Positions 48,100-60,925 of a stretch of 64,000 bases of DNA are shown piece after piece (positions within the stretch are counted from its first letter, which is position 1; every line of letters starts with the position of its first letter). A model generated the notes under the pieces. The model had not been told where the DNA came from, did no database searches, and saw only the letters and a list, made by a program, of their open reading frames with translations. The DNA lies in NCBI GenBank assembly GCA_921293015.1, contig OV121089.1:49113220-49177219 (forward strand). Reading direction: 5' to 3'. Both the position numbers and the translations under genes were made by a program. The stretch is from Phorcus lineatus (lineage: Eukaryota > Mollusca > Gastropoda > Trochida > Trochidae).

Positions 48100-49480
48100 T
48101 CTGTATTCGCATCACTTATAAGAATTGAAAGGGCCAAAATGAGAAAATGTACACTTGCTACTACTAAGACACCTTATATATTGCGGTTTTAGATAACCGC
48201 CTAATCAAACTGGGGAAAGCTAAGACAATATCATTGAAGCATGAATGGAAGCCAAACCCATTGTGTGACGTATTGGGCGGCCACTGAAATTCTAATTTTT
48301 TTGTTTTTCTCTGAATTTGCAAAGTGATTCATATTCGAATAGGGGCAATAGAATAACCGATAAAATTCATTAAGGCAATAACCTACGGCCTCATTACGTC
48401 AACTTTCCTTCGTATCCACTTTGACTCGAGTGTGATAAGTCATGTCTCTTGGCTAGGTTTATATCTAAAAATGTTAAGAACTTTGGTGTTGAGAGATTAA
48501 TCATTATTGAATAATACGAACTATTAGGTATAGATTGTCTCCGAAAAAAATGATTTTTTTTCAAAGAACGGGATATATTGTGATTATTGTTTAGTGAGTT
48601 GACATTTGTATCATATTTCGCAGAAAATATTCTTTTCTTTAACTTAACTTTCTTGAATTTAGTACTAACGTGGATGTTTCGTTTGTAGTTATCTTATCTA
48701 ATCTCACACTGTGTGGCTATGTCTCTGTCTTAGAATGTATTAATCATTGATATGATAATATACCATATCTACTTTTTCATCATTGGTAGAAACGCATGGG
48801 CCCCTCTCCTCCAAATTTATTGATTGATTACATATTCTACAAGTTCATTGGTTCATAATGATTGGACGTCATGACAATATAATCAGTAGCAGTCGAATGC
48901 CAAGAGTTACGCCATTATTACCGGATGTTTGACATAAGTCGCTAGTTACAAACAGGTGCAAGGTGTGAAAAAACAATAGGTGTAATTAGAGACCAATATA
49001 TTAAAGATTGAGTTTGAATGCGATGGAATTACATAATGGGCAGCTGTTTGTAAAAAATATGAGACTTGTTGACCCAGTCTTATTTTTGCGACAACATTGG
49101 GCAGACGTCGTAATTGATTTACACATGCCGAAGGATAGTGCGCAAAGAATCGTATTTAAATACTGTCTTTCGCTTGGAACAATGCAAATTACTAAAGATA
49201 TATTAAATATTAATTCAACGAAGGTTGGAGTTTGAATTCCGATATGTTGAAACAGTGGTGGAAACAGCGAGATGAGCCGCTTATTACGTCACGCGACAGG
49301 ACTCACGCTCTAGTGACCATAGACCCTTTCAGTGGTGCTAAGTAACTGGTGTTTTTAAAAAGCCGTATATAAGTTGTTTATCGGCTTATAATCAAAGTTA
49401 AGTAATTATCAATTCCAATACATTTTAATGAATCATGAAAGTTGCCATTAGTCCTTAAAATCGATCTTTAAAGCCAGCCA
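48100..49480 (+). repeat. Long dispersed repeat, copy 2
   Basis: Collinear with 9630-10570. About 500 bp (roughly 48540-49070) is present here and absent or unalignable in copy 1. The 75-codon frame at 49008-49235 falls inside and matches no family. Confidence 0.75.
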
Positions 49481-51000
49481 TCATTCAGAAATTATTTCGC
49501 AAAAGTCCATTTTGAATGTGAAGTCCTACAAATCTTTCCAACCAGACAGGCAAATCCGGCCGTCACTCGTTAGACGGGCGCATATAGGTCATTTTTGTCA
49601 CTCGTTAGTTATTGTCTATTTCCATGCAGAGTTGCCACCCTTACATGCGCTTTAATTAGGCGCCATTTACACTCCTTTGTTCTCAAGAGAGATGGGATTT
49701 CTCGATATCAACGCATCTGAAGTGGTGTTCCTTACGGATTTTTTCGTCTACAGTTTAGGTAAGACTATGTTTTCTGTATATAGGACACGCTAGTTAGTTT
49801 TACCTTGTCAGTAATCAAGATTCTAATTCGTCTGTATCGACAATGGTCATGCATCTGATGGTACAGCCTCTTCCATTAATAACTTTCAGCTCGTAATTTT
49901 GTGATGCTACTTTAAAACATGTGTGTAGTGTTTTATTAGTACAAATATTTGAGAAAGAAAATATAGCTTTCTCTATGTTTTGACTGAAACCAAATAATTC
50001 ATGACCAAATTCTTTCCCTATATATTTTGTTACCCGAACTTTCATAGTGGAATATTAATGATTAATACACCCTTATTAAATGCAGAGAAGCTGATTCGGT
50101 GTGGAACATTTTCATTTTCAGATAACTGTCATTTAAATTCACTGCAAAAGAAACCTTTTATAATATTTGACTTATGTAGATTCAACTATTACTAGTTTCT
50201 AGTTAATAATATAAATTTCAGTTGGTGTCTGTGTATACATTTAAATTTTTATCAAATTAATTTTTTCCGGACACGTAGCTTACCAAATATTTAACGAAGT
50301 TAACATATATTTTGATTTGCATCTGAATTCATAGGTACAAATGTTGACCATGATCATGAGTTGAGATAACAATTAAGGTTTCAATTTATTTTCAGATACT
50401 TTCACAAATCTGTTACAAGGACGCAATCAAGGATACAATTCTCAAGAACGGCGGAATTCTTTTAAGATGATCTTCGAAGGTGTAGGAAGAAAATGGCCTT
50501 GAATCAGGACATTCACACTTTAAGAATTACTCTTCAGCTTTGGACAATGATATGAAGATTTGACAAATCTGATTCTAAGTAAAGTTAATTTTTCAAAACA
50601 TATAAAGGCAAATATTTTTGTATTATTATTACAATATATATGTTGATTGAATTAAATAGATTTTGATATTGAATAAATATTTCATAATATTTGGGCTTTT
50701 CTTGTTTATTTTCAAGGCACAATTGCTCGTCACTTCGTCTGAAAATTTTGAATCTATTCATAAGAAAATTTAAACCTAAACATAAAATTAAGTTACCAAA
50801 TCAAATTAGTCAATATATTTTTTTAAATAGTGAAATAATTGGGCTTAAATGTATCCATTATCATCCTGATTAAGTTCCCGCTGCATAGCATTATTATACT
50901 GGGTATAACACAACTACTATAGGACACGAGTTTTTTCTTTTTTCAGACTTCTGTTAAATATTTGGGAGGTATTTACACTTCTAATAGAGGGATTAATATA
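49481..51000. other. Gene-free stretch upstream of the GT14 gene
   Basis: AT-rich. A minus-strand 76-codon frame at 49815-50045 and plus-strand frames at 50001-50195 and 50691-50873 have no recognisable domain. Confidence 0.4.
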
Positions 51001-51002
51001 TG

Positions 51003-51090
51003 TCTAACAAACGTCTAAAGGACGTCTAATAAACGTCTATTAAACGTCTAATAAACGTCTAATAAATGTCTAAAAGACGTCTAAGCATAG
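51003..51090. repeat. Short array of gacgtct/aacgtct words
   Basis: Tandem acgtctaataa-type units of about 11-12 bp, followed to about 51160 by scattered and inverted gacgtct words. Confidence 0.75.
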
Positions 51091-51450
51091 ACGTAGACGT
51101 CTTTCTAGTCCCACAGATTAGACTATATTAAGAGGTCTAATTGACGTCTACTAGACGTCTCTGTGCCCGCTGGGAAGTGATATTCGCTCCCCTCTGCTAC
51201 TGATTGCTACAGATATGTTTTCCAGCCCTGATTTCAGTTTGAGATTTCACCATGTCTCAGTTGGGTACCCCTCGTCATTTCGACCTATCAGACCACAAAA
51301 CTAGTTGTTTGTTCTACGGTAGTACATAAGTTAACTTCAAATTCTAGGGTACGGTTGATTCTGATCGGACCATTGTACATCAGTTCGGAAGTTTACTGAT
51401 GCCAAGTTTCTAAATAAGTATTTGACTGTTTGGCACTTGTCTTATTACAG

Positions 51451-51498
51451 AGCGGATGATCGGCTGACAAGACCCGGGGAGTCCGACCCCGGAAGAGG
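51451..51498 (+). other. 5' UTR segment after a probable splice acceptor
   Basis: gtcttattacag at 51439-51450 is a good acceptor shortly before the ATG at 51499, so an upstream non-coding exon is likely. That exon was not located. Confidence 0.5.
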
Positions 51499-54400
51499 AT
51501 GAGCAAGTTCAAGGACAGAGTGATATGTCTCCTCAGCTTCTTCTTCTGCGCATACCTGATAGCCAGTCTGTCTCTCCTGGGCACCATATTGAGGGCCCGC
51601 TCCTCCGTGTACCTCAACCACGACCTTCAAGAATGGGTCGACGTGAAAACTCCTCTGCAGCGCTACGTCACCCATGTTCGTGAACTGAGACGAGAGTTCA
51701 ACTGTGGTAAACTGTTCCACGGAGATTCAAAGGAGGCGGAGAAGGTGAAGAGATACCTGGTCCACAACAACCATTCCTTCCCTACATTCCAGGAGAGTGT
51801 CTTTGTGAAGGTTACACAAGATTGTGAAGCCTTTGTGTTAGAACGAGGCTACTACAGAGCCGTCTCCTTCCAGGAGCTTGAACTTCCGGTGGCGTTCATC
51901 CTCCTAACCCACGGCAACATTGAGGAGTTGGAGCGTCTGCTAAGGACAGTGTACGCGCCTCACAACTACTACTGCATCCACGTTGATCTCAAGGCTTCCC
52001 GTCGCTTCCTGCGCGCGGTCCAGTCACTTGCCAATTGTCTGCCTAATGTGTTTGTTGCTACGCGACTGGAGCGTGTGGTGTACGCTCATTTCTCCCGCCT
52101 CAAGGCTGAGCTGAACTGTATTGAGGACTTGTTGTTTTACGGTAGGAGATGGAAATATCTGATTAACTTGGCATCTTCAGAGTTTCCGCTCAAATCAAAT
52201 CTGGAGATTGTGAAATTTATTAAAAATCTGAACGGCTCCAATGATATACGGGAGGTTTACCGGAACCGTCGGATGGAGCGGTTTCACTTCCGGTTTATGT
52301 TGATAGACGGAACTATTCAAAAATCTGAATACCGTCTTCCGCCGCCTCCCCATAATCTCACCGTCACAAAGGGGCTGGCGTACGGGGTCTTTCGCAGGGA
52401 GTTCCTCGAATTTGCTTTGACCAATCAGAAGGCTCGAGATTTCCTACTGTGGTGTAGAGACACGCACAGCCCGGATGAACACTTCTGGGCAACTCTCAAC
52501 AACCTGTATCACAACCCATTCCTGCGCTCTCCAGGGGGATCCAAGGGTAGGTTTGGTCCTGTCTTAGTTTTTAAGGATTCTTCATAGTTTATTCCATATG
52601 CTGAAATAAGGAATGATTTAGCTGCATAAGTCCCCTTGCAATGTTACAATCGCACCGATATCCTTCACTGGTTTGTCAAGCCTTGCTGCTTGCGTCTATA
52701 TTCCTTGTTTTAGTTCTACATCCAAGCCGTTAATTACGTCCAGGAGATTTCTGGTTTTACCAACACGATCCGGAGGATAAATTGCTGAAGTTCTGGCAAA
52801 GAAAAGTTACCAAATTGTTACAAGCGATTAAGACAAGCACGACTTATGCCTTGTGTAAGAAGCTGTTCTCAATTCGTGGTCATTTATTCACTTTCTTGTC
52901 ATCATTCACTTACTGGTGGTCATCATTCACTTAGGTGTGGTCATCATTCACTTACTGGTGGTCATCATTCACTTACTGGTGGTCATTGTTCACTTACTTG
53001 TGGTCATTGTTCACTTAGGTGTGGTCATCATTCACTTACTGGTGGTCATCATTCACTTACTGGTGGTCATTGTTCACTTACTGGTGGTCATCATTCACTT
53101 AGGTGTGGTCATCATTCACTTACTGGTGGTCATCATTCACTTACTGGTGGTCATTGTTCACTTACTGGTGGTCATCATTCACTTAGGTGTGGTCATCATT
53201 CACTTACTGGTGGTCATCATTCACTTACTGGTGGTCATCATTCACTTACTGGTGGTCATCATTCACTTAGGTGTGGTCATCATTCACTTACTGGTGGTCA
53301 TCATTCACTTACTTGTGGTCATCATTCACTTACTTGTGGTCATTGTTCACTTACTGGTGGTCATCATTCACTTACTGGTGGTCATCGTTCACTTACTGGT
53401 GGTCATCATTCACTTACTGGTGGTCATCATTCACTTACTTGTGGTCATTGTTCACTTACTTGTGGTCATCATTCACTTACTTGTGGTCATCATTCACTTA
53501 CTTGTGGTCATTGTTCACTTACTGGTGGTCATCGTTCACTTACTGGTGGTCATCATTCACTTACTGGTGGTCATCGTTCACTTACTGGTGGTCATCGTTC
53601 ACTTACTTGTGGTCATCATTCACTTACTTGTGGTCATTGTTCACTTACTGGTGGTCATCGTTCACTTACTGGTGGTCATCATTCACTTACTGGTGGTCAT
53701 CGTTCACTTACTGGTGGTCATCATTCACTTACTGGTGGTCATCATTCACTTACTGGTGGTCATCGTTCACTTACTGGTGGTCATCATTCACTTACTGGTG
53801 GTCATCATTCACTTACTGGTGGTCATCGTTCACTTACTGGTGGTCATCATTCACTTACTTGTGGTCATCATTCACTTACTTGTGGTCATTGTTCACTTAC
53901 TGGTGGTCATCATTCACTTACTGGTGGTCATCATTCACTTACTGGTGGTCATCATTCACTTACTGGTGGTCATCGTTCACTTACTGGTGGTCATCGTTCA
54001 CTTACTGGTGGTCATCATTCACTTACTGGTGGTCATCGTTCACTTACTGGTGGTCATCGTTCACTTACTTGTGGTCATCGTTCACTTACTTGTGGTCATC
54101 ATTCACGTACTTGTCATCATTCATTGATTCACCCATACTATTTCAACGCTCGTTAATATAAAGATTTATTTTTAAACAAAATATTTTTCTATTGATGAAA
54201 GTCTGAATTTACTTAAGCTGAGCGTTACACAGTCGATGTGATGAACCATCGCCGTACCAGAGACTTCACGTTTTTCATATATTTTTCTCCGCGCTCTAGC
54301 CATCTCACCCTCAGACGCCTAGCATTGTGAATATAGGCTTTACACCTGCACAACGACAAATTTGTTTTAGGTTTGACCATTCATCGCTTATGATAAATGA

Positions 54401-57400
54401 TCTGCTTTATTACAGAAAGGTTCATTTACTAATATATTCTTATCTCAGCGTAAGAATTCTTATTCACACTGCCCAAGCGGTGCTAAACAGTAAATTTCTC
54501 ACTCGCCCGCCCCAACCCTGACGCCTTGTTGAACGCGTTATCTGTTGGATTGTTCGTCCCTTCCATTCTCATAAATTGGAGAGAAAATCGGTCGTTTGTT
54601 GATGACAGCAGGAGATAAATATGTCTGACGGTAAAATAAATTTGATGATGAATGTGTTTGAACCTTTTACAATGAATTAGCTGATTCAACAACGGATCTC
54701 GTGATATTTGTATTTGGTGAAACAAGGATTTCTATACACGGCCTTGTGGGAACCATTACAATTTACAACTCTTTACTCAAATACTTTTTTTCAGATATCG
54801 TTCAGATTCAGATTCTTAGTCACAGCTAGATGTGTGTAAACGTGATGAGGACAATGAAAATATCAACACAACAGTGAATGCATCGATCGTTTAGTAAAAA
54901 ATATATATATATTATTTTACTGCTGCACGTACAAAACGGTTTTTTTCGATTTCAATAAACATCCATTGTGACAAGTTCTAAGTCTTCAAAGTACTACAAT
55001 TTTTCTCGGATAAAGAATCAACCGCTTATGACGTATTCAACATGTGCTTAAAACAAAATTATTTATAAAAGGAGAAAAAAGCATTAATTACATGTACTTG
55101 AGGAATACGGCCCGATGTGATTTAATTGTTTAAAGTTCATTATTGGTGTTTTCAATGAAAACCTGCAAATAATGCAACGGACTTAATTTAGTTTTTAAGT
55201 CAATTTTCGTTTGGTTTTTCTTTATCATAAGGTCTCAAAGCTGGGCGTAGGTGAATGTATACGGCGATTTCACTGGCTGAAGGTTAGCAGCTAGTAAGGG
55301 GGATAACTCGTGATCATGCTTCGTTTCACTGATTTTGTAAGCGGTGGAGGCAAGGTAGTAAATGGATAGAGCCCATCTCGACACATTTTCACCATGCAGT
55401 GGAAAGATGCATTGGCTGTTGTCTTCAACCTATTCGTTACTTACCCTGGTTTCAAGGGCAGTCTGCTTAAAGTCCACCGTGTTACGAGAAATAGAAGTTT
55501 ATAAATATTGACTCCAGCGGGGTTATTAGGGGCTGTCCTCTGCTGGAGTACGTTCGAATCCCGTTCCAGTTAATACTAGGAAGTTTAATAAAATACCAAG
55601 AAAACAATTTTCTAAGCTTTAGAATTCCCTGGAAATTTGTAAAGGGAAAACAGATATTCTATTAATATGATTTCATCAGGTTTTATATCGACTTTCCGCT
55701 GTGTATTTTCTCCCTATTAAAGCCAGTACTACAAATCTAAGCGGCACCATAATATTGTTATGATGACGTCACTCTACACAGTTATGATAAAGGTTATCAA
55801 CAAATGATAGAGGGTTTATTTCACCGTCAGAACATTAGTTACACAATCTCACTAATGTGGCAAATCCATATCGCTATCTATTACATTTTTAAAAACATGT
55901 ACAACAGCACCAGGAACGACATACATATAACATGAAAAATATTAAATGTTTTCTAATAAAATTTATTATGATGTACTTCATAGAAGTGGATATAAAACAG
56001 AAGTCAATGGTTGTGATATTAACTAATTTCTTTTCAATATAATCACACTGGACCTAGATGCACTTTGTCAATTTGTCTGTGAGACTGTCTTAGCCCTTGC
56101 GGTAGAAGTTGTCTGACTGGCTCCTCAGTCAAGCCTCAGTAGCTGCCTTGAGTTCATCATAATCGCAAAAACTTAAAGTGTGATTTCAAATTGCGAAACA
56201 GATAGAAGTCGCTTGGGGCCAGATCTGGACTGTAAGGGGGTGATGGTTAAGTTGTTCAAGCCACATTGTTCAGCCATGTGCAATACGACTCTTACTGACT
56301 GGAGCGTTGTCATGAAGAAGCATAACTCCAGCAGTCAACATGCCATGCCTCTTCTTCTGGATCGCTGCTCTCAAATGCTACAACAATTCAGCATAGTAGG
56401 CTCTTGTTATAGTAATTTTAGGTTGTGTAAAGACTATATAGATCTATCAAGCCTCTTGGTCACCATGATCTTGCCAGCAGAAGGCTAAGTGTGAACTTCT
56501 CGGGTGCAGGAGAGGGCGTGTGTTACCATTGACTGGATTTTAATTTTGTGTCATGATCCCAATGATGAATCCACGTTTCATCCCCATTAACCAGACGGGC
56601 ATGAAAGTAATAAGAATGTCCAAGAGCTCAAGACTGGATTCAACTCTCTGGTGTCGATTTTTTGCATTAAAGTTTCGTGGCAGCCATCTTGCAGACACCT
56701 TGGCATGAGAATGTCAAACTCTGGTGATATCTCGTTCACCTTTATTCGACGATCGGACATGATTCAACTAGGACCTATTCAACCATATCTTCTGTAATGG
56801 CTTCAACGGGCCTTCCTGACCGTGGGTCATCGTCCAACTCAGCTGGCCATTTTGCAACAGTAGAATATCGAGGGGCTTTTTCCCCCATACATATTGGTCA
56901 TACGTTTATATATTTCGGTCGGATTCACCCCTTCTTTCGTGAGAAACTTGATAACCGCACGATGCTAAGTTTTAGAACTTTCGATGATTACAGGAGGGGT
57001 GATTAAATCTCAAGTTAATGATCGGCAAGGGTTGATTATGCCTGTGAACTGTTGTCAGATGGCCTATCTAAAAATGACAAGATGATGTCTTCAAGTGTGT
57101 ATCAATAATCAATTCTATTTTCTTCATAACAAACCCCATAAAAAATCATACTATAGTTTTATGAACATGTTTTACTGACAGAAGTTCAAGGCATACATTA
57201 AACAATAAATCAAAAGGAAAAGATACTTATGGTTTTATGTGAAAATACAGATACGAGACCCTAATGTGTCCGGGTGACCACTGTGCGACAACTTCTTTTG
57301 TCGGTCAATAATTGTGGTCAATTTGCGTCTAAGAAGTTCGTTATGTAAACAGCATTATGACACGTGGTTTTCCTTCTCGTCAATTAAGACGAAATTGTGA

Positions 57401-59565
57401 ATCATGAACGGACCAGCCCTTAAAAGTTTCTTAAGGTTAAGGGTTCTTGACTCTCCAAACCTACAGAAAGCGATTGCATAATTATCCATTTCTTAAACAA
57501 ATGATTCCTGTAAGTTTTGCTGGTGATTTTGTCAAAACGTTGATGTGTTGTGTGTGGTCTACATGGCTGTGACAAGAGGATGACGCAAGTGGTAGACCCG
57601 GATGTAGCTACCCTGTGCTTGGATTGTTACTCTGAGATGCAAACAATGCTGGCCATTTTGACGGAATTTGTCTGTAGGAACCGACCGTAAGGGCGACATG
57701 AGGTGCTGTGATGAAAGTTCAAATGTTAGGCAATTACAAATTGCTACTGAACGGTTTCGAATTGACCTATGTCAACGTTTTCATTATCGCCTCTCACTTG
57801 TGCTTAATGATAGCCTTTATCTATGCAAGAACGAATAACAAATGTGACACAACATGTGCATTTTTATGCCTGAAGGTACCACATACCACAATCCAAATCA
57901 CTTTAGCGTTTCTTTTTTTGAAGGGTATAGTTACGCCTACTACTTATTAAACACACCACATATTCTACATTTTGTCTCGTGCTCTCATTTCTTGTGCTAA
58001 TTGTGTACGTTTACTCATATTGTAATTCTTCTGCTTGTTTTACTCCGCCGTATTCCTGATGTTCTCCTGATGTTCGCACGAAGACAATTTTGTCTGCGAG
58101 ACATGTCCTCTACCCTATCAGGAGAGATGCAGTTCCAAATGAAAGGCGATATTTTAAATTTCAAAGTTTTTTACTTCGTCCATTCCCGAGATAAGACTTT
58201 GTCAAATCGATTGCAAAAAATTTTTCATCAGATGCCTTTAGTTTGCACGTCTTCTATGGAGAGGTGCCGTGTAAAACACATCTAAATCCCCTAGTTAAAT
58301 TTGTAGAAAATTATATTTTACGAATATATGTTTTTTTTATTTAGCCAATTCTAATATCAGAATTCGTCCAACCGGCTGCGGAAGACTAGTCATGCTATTC
58401 TTTTCAAATTTTGCACATATTCTTTATACTGAGATTTCATTCTAATATTGGGGCACGTTCTGTGTTGAAACGGAAAAAGACACCAACGAGTTGTCTGAAC
58501 TATTGGACGTCCACGCTTTTTGACTAAATAAGAATTGAGTACACGGTCAGTGGTATTAGAACCCATCAACAACGCTCCTTTCTTTGTTTGCTATTTGTTA
58601 ATATTGCGCTTCGTGTATATCATCAGAAAAAAGTCATTCTGTAGATCTGCTAGTTGTTTGAGTCATGGAACAACCAACTTATCGGAAGTTAGAAGCAGTC
58701 TTATTGGTCAGGGATGCGCGGTCGGGGTTTTTAGTGATCCGTGTTCACTTCTTTGCTTATCATTTGTTATTCCTGGATATCATTAGACACAAATCAAACT
58801 GTAGATAGTCCTATCATCATACAATGCCTTCAACAGATGAAGCCAGACCCGGATCCGCAACTGAGGTTTATGTTTTGGTGCGTGCAAGTGCGCTGGTGAT
58901 CTACAAATTCAATCTACAATCGAATGTCCCTCATGCATGCTTAATTGAGAAATAGCTCTCTGCGATAAGGTCTAAGTATTCTTCGGTCGCACACCTTTGA
59001 GTGATGGTAGCAGTTGCTTCAACAAAACAGGCTTTTTGACACCTTGACGTCGCCCTTTTTTTAAACTCCATGAAACTGAGAGAAGAGGTTATATAGCTAC
59101 GGGTTTGCAGCTAGAGTGATTGTATCCCCTAACGTCCAAAAGAAAAGTATCAACACTACAAATATAATGAGTAAAGACATTGTGAACAATATCACTACTT
59201 CCCCTTGACAACAACAAAAGAATCCCTGCATGTCGAAATGATGCACAATAACTAACTGCAGTTATCACATGGGTGGTAGTTTGTACAATTTTTTCATTGC
59301 TTCCACAAAATCTGTTACAGACGACCCCGACAGACACACATTCCGGTCCCGGTTCGTGGTATGGAGCGGCGCCCGACGGGTCTGTCATGGCCGCTACCGT
59401 CACAACATCTGCGTCTTCAGTGTGGGGGACCTCCCATCTCTCGCCTCCTCGAACAAACTCATCGCAAACAAGTTCGACTTGCTGTACGACCCGGTGACGT
59501 ATTCCTGCATGGAGGAATTTATCCATAATAAGACACTTTCATATAAGCGGAAATACACCATCTGA
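51499..59565 (+). CDS. GCNT-like: Core-2-type beta-1,6-N-acetylglucosaminyltransferase (GT14), 2 exons
   Basis: Exons 51499-52546 (AAGG|gtaggt) and 59321-59565 (ttacag|ACG) join in phase to 431 codons (430 aa), the usual GCNT size. The enzymes add GlcNAc in beta-1,6 linkage to core-1 or similar O-glycans in the Golgi. A short cytosolic N-terminus and a single membrane segment (about residues 8-31, VICLLSFFFCAYLIASLSLL) give the expected type II topology. Family motifs: PVAFILLTHGNIEELERLLR, YYCIHVDLKA, ASSEFPLKSNLEIVKFIK, GLAYGVFRREFLEFAL, and SPDEHFWATL with the probable catalytic Glu327. Exon 2 supplies ICVFSVGDLPSL and LIANKFDLLYDPVTYSCMEE. Conserved cysteines lie at CGKL, DCEAF, YYCIHV, NCIED and WCRDTH. 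Which acceptor glycan is used cannot be told from sequence. Confidence 0.93.
52891..54116. repeat. 21-bp minisatellite, about 58 copies, open in three frames
   Basis: Unit cattcacttactggtggtcat with variants (acttgtggt, taggtgtggt, tcgttc, ttgttc). All three plus-strand frames stay open for 296-436 codons (HHSLTGG, VIIHLLV and WSSFTYW repeats). It lies inside the GT14 intron. The long open frames follow from the period and are not evidence of a gene. Confidence 0.97.
56020..57115 (-). mobile_element. Mariner-like element remnant, longest copy of its family
   Basis: Minus-strand translation near 56250-56190 gives [19 protein letters not shown], the end of the mariner catalytic core, followed by a C-terminal region broken by stops. 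The family is distinct from the mariner at 44.5 kb. Related fragments lie at 13.1 and 42.4 kb. The transposase is heavily decayed. Confidence 0.8.
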
Positions 59566-60280
59566 TATCGTCTTCTTTGTTGTGTGGTATTTTAAGGGCG
59601 CCGAAGCACACAAGTTTGTAAATATTAATAATGCACAGTTAATGATACTACTAACGATGAGAAGTTAAGCTATCTGTCATATAAGTTATTTGGAAAATAT
59701 GTTTTTTTGGTTATTAACGCTTGTTAATCGTGACCAAAAAGTTTCTCAAAGATCAACAGTGATCTCTACAGACACCACAAAATGGAACAGGGATCTAAAT
59801 TGGTTATTTCCCTTTGCCTATGAAAAACCTAGAATTTCTTGTACGAGTTTTGCTACCGTCCGACATTGGTCGGAGTCTAGATACAGATTTTTCTGCTGTC
59901 ACATCCAAAGTAGTTTTGAAGTTTGAGATAAAAAGTTGTCAAGTGTCAGGCTACATAGTAGTGAACTCAATTGATTAAATGAATCATCGAATATTGTAAT
60001 TGGACCTTCAAAAGTGCCTTGACGTTTAACGGTGCAATAGACTTGATCGATAGTTCAAAGAAGAATCTTTTTACACTTTCCTCTCACGGTTCCTGTAGCC
60101 ATAGTGTGGATTCCTACAGGTCCATGTTGACGTTAAATCGCGGTCAGCATTCTGGTTCCAGGGACAAAGTGCCAAATGAGACCTGTGCTGTTAACACTGT
60201 CAGAGAATTAAATCCTTTTATTCTGGAAAATGTTCATAAACTTACGAAAAGTTTCAACATTGAATATAGCTCTTGTGGAA
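59566..60280. other. 3' flank of GT14 gene
   Basis: No AATAAA close to the stop is recognised. Short frames at 59690-59926 and 60019-60351 (the latter running into the minisatellite) have no known domain. Confidence 0.4.
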
Positions 60281-60289
60281 TGGGTACTA

Positions 60290-60925
60290 TCAGTCAGCGT
60301 TTCAAGGTTAAGGAGTCCTTTAAGATATCTCTCCTTCAGTTTCGTGGTTGAGAGGTCCTATGAAATATCTCTTGTTCAGTTTCGAGGTTAAGAGGTCCTA
60401 TGAAATATCTCTTGTTCAGTGTTTAAAGGTTAAGAAGTCCTAAAAGATATCTCTCTTTCAGTGTTTAAAGGTTAAGAAGTCCTATAAAATATCTCTTGTT
60501 CAGCGTTTCAAGGTGAATAAGTCCTTAAAGATATCTCTCCTTCAGTTTCGAGGTTAAGAAGTCCTATAAAATATCTCTTGTTCAGTGTTTCAAGGTGAAT
60601 AAGTCCTTAAAGATATCTCTCCTTCATTTTTGAGGTTAAGAAGTCCTATAAAATATCTCTTGTTCAGTGTTTCAAGGTTAAGAAGTCCTCTAAGATATCT
60701 CTCCTTCAGTTTCGAGGTTAAGAAGTCCTGAGAAATATCTCTTGTTCTGTGTTTAAAGGTTAAGAAGTCCTATAAAATATCTCTTGTTCAGTGTTTCAAG
60801 GTTAAGAAATCCTATAAAATATCTCTTGTTCAGTGTTTCATATAAATATCTCTTGTTCAGTGTTTGTTTCATATAAAATATCTCTTGTTCAGCGTTTCAT
60901 ATAAAATATCTCTTGTTCAGCGTTT
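60290..60925. repeat. ~42-bp minisatellite, about 14-15 copies
   Basis: Unit tttcaaggttaagaagtcct followed by ataaaatatctcttgttcag tg, with an aagatatctctccttcag variant. The last units are shortened to the ataaaatatctcttgttcag part. One isolated related word recurs near 62113. Confidence 0.93.

Larger units (their letters stand above)
52547..59320 (+). other. GT14 gene intron (6.8 kb)
   Basis: Contains the 21-bp minisatellite and a mariner remnant, listed separately. A tRNA B-box-like string (acgttcgaatcccgt) near 55552-55566 lacks a convincing A box. The stretches 54120-56020 and 57120-59320 otherwise hold nothing recognised. Confidence 0.8.

Noticed and set aside
49815..50045. 76-codon minus-strand frame
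   Set aside because: Not recognisable, AT-rich, no splice partners found. Probably chance.
52846..54161. Overlapping frames of 296, 403 and 436 codons
   Set aside because: All three frames of a 21-bp repeat are open because the period is divisible by three and the unit lacks stops.
19108..60925. CRISPR-like regular arrays
   Set aside because: Repeats are head-to-tail without unique spacers of constant length, and the genome is animal.
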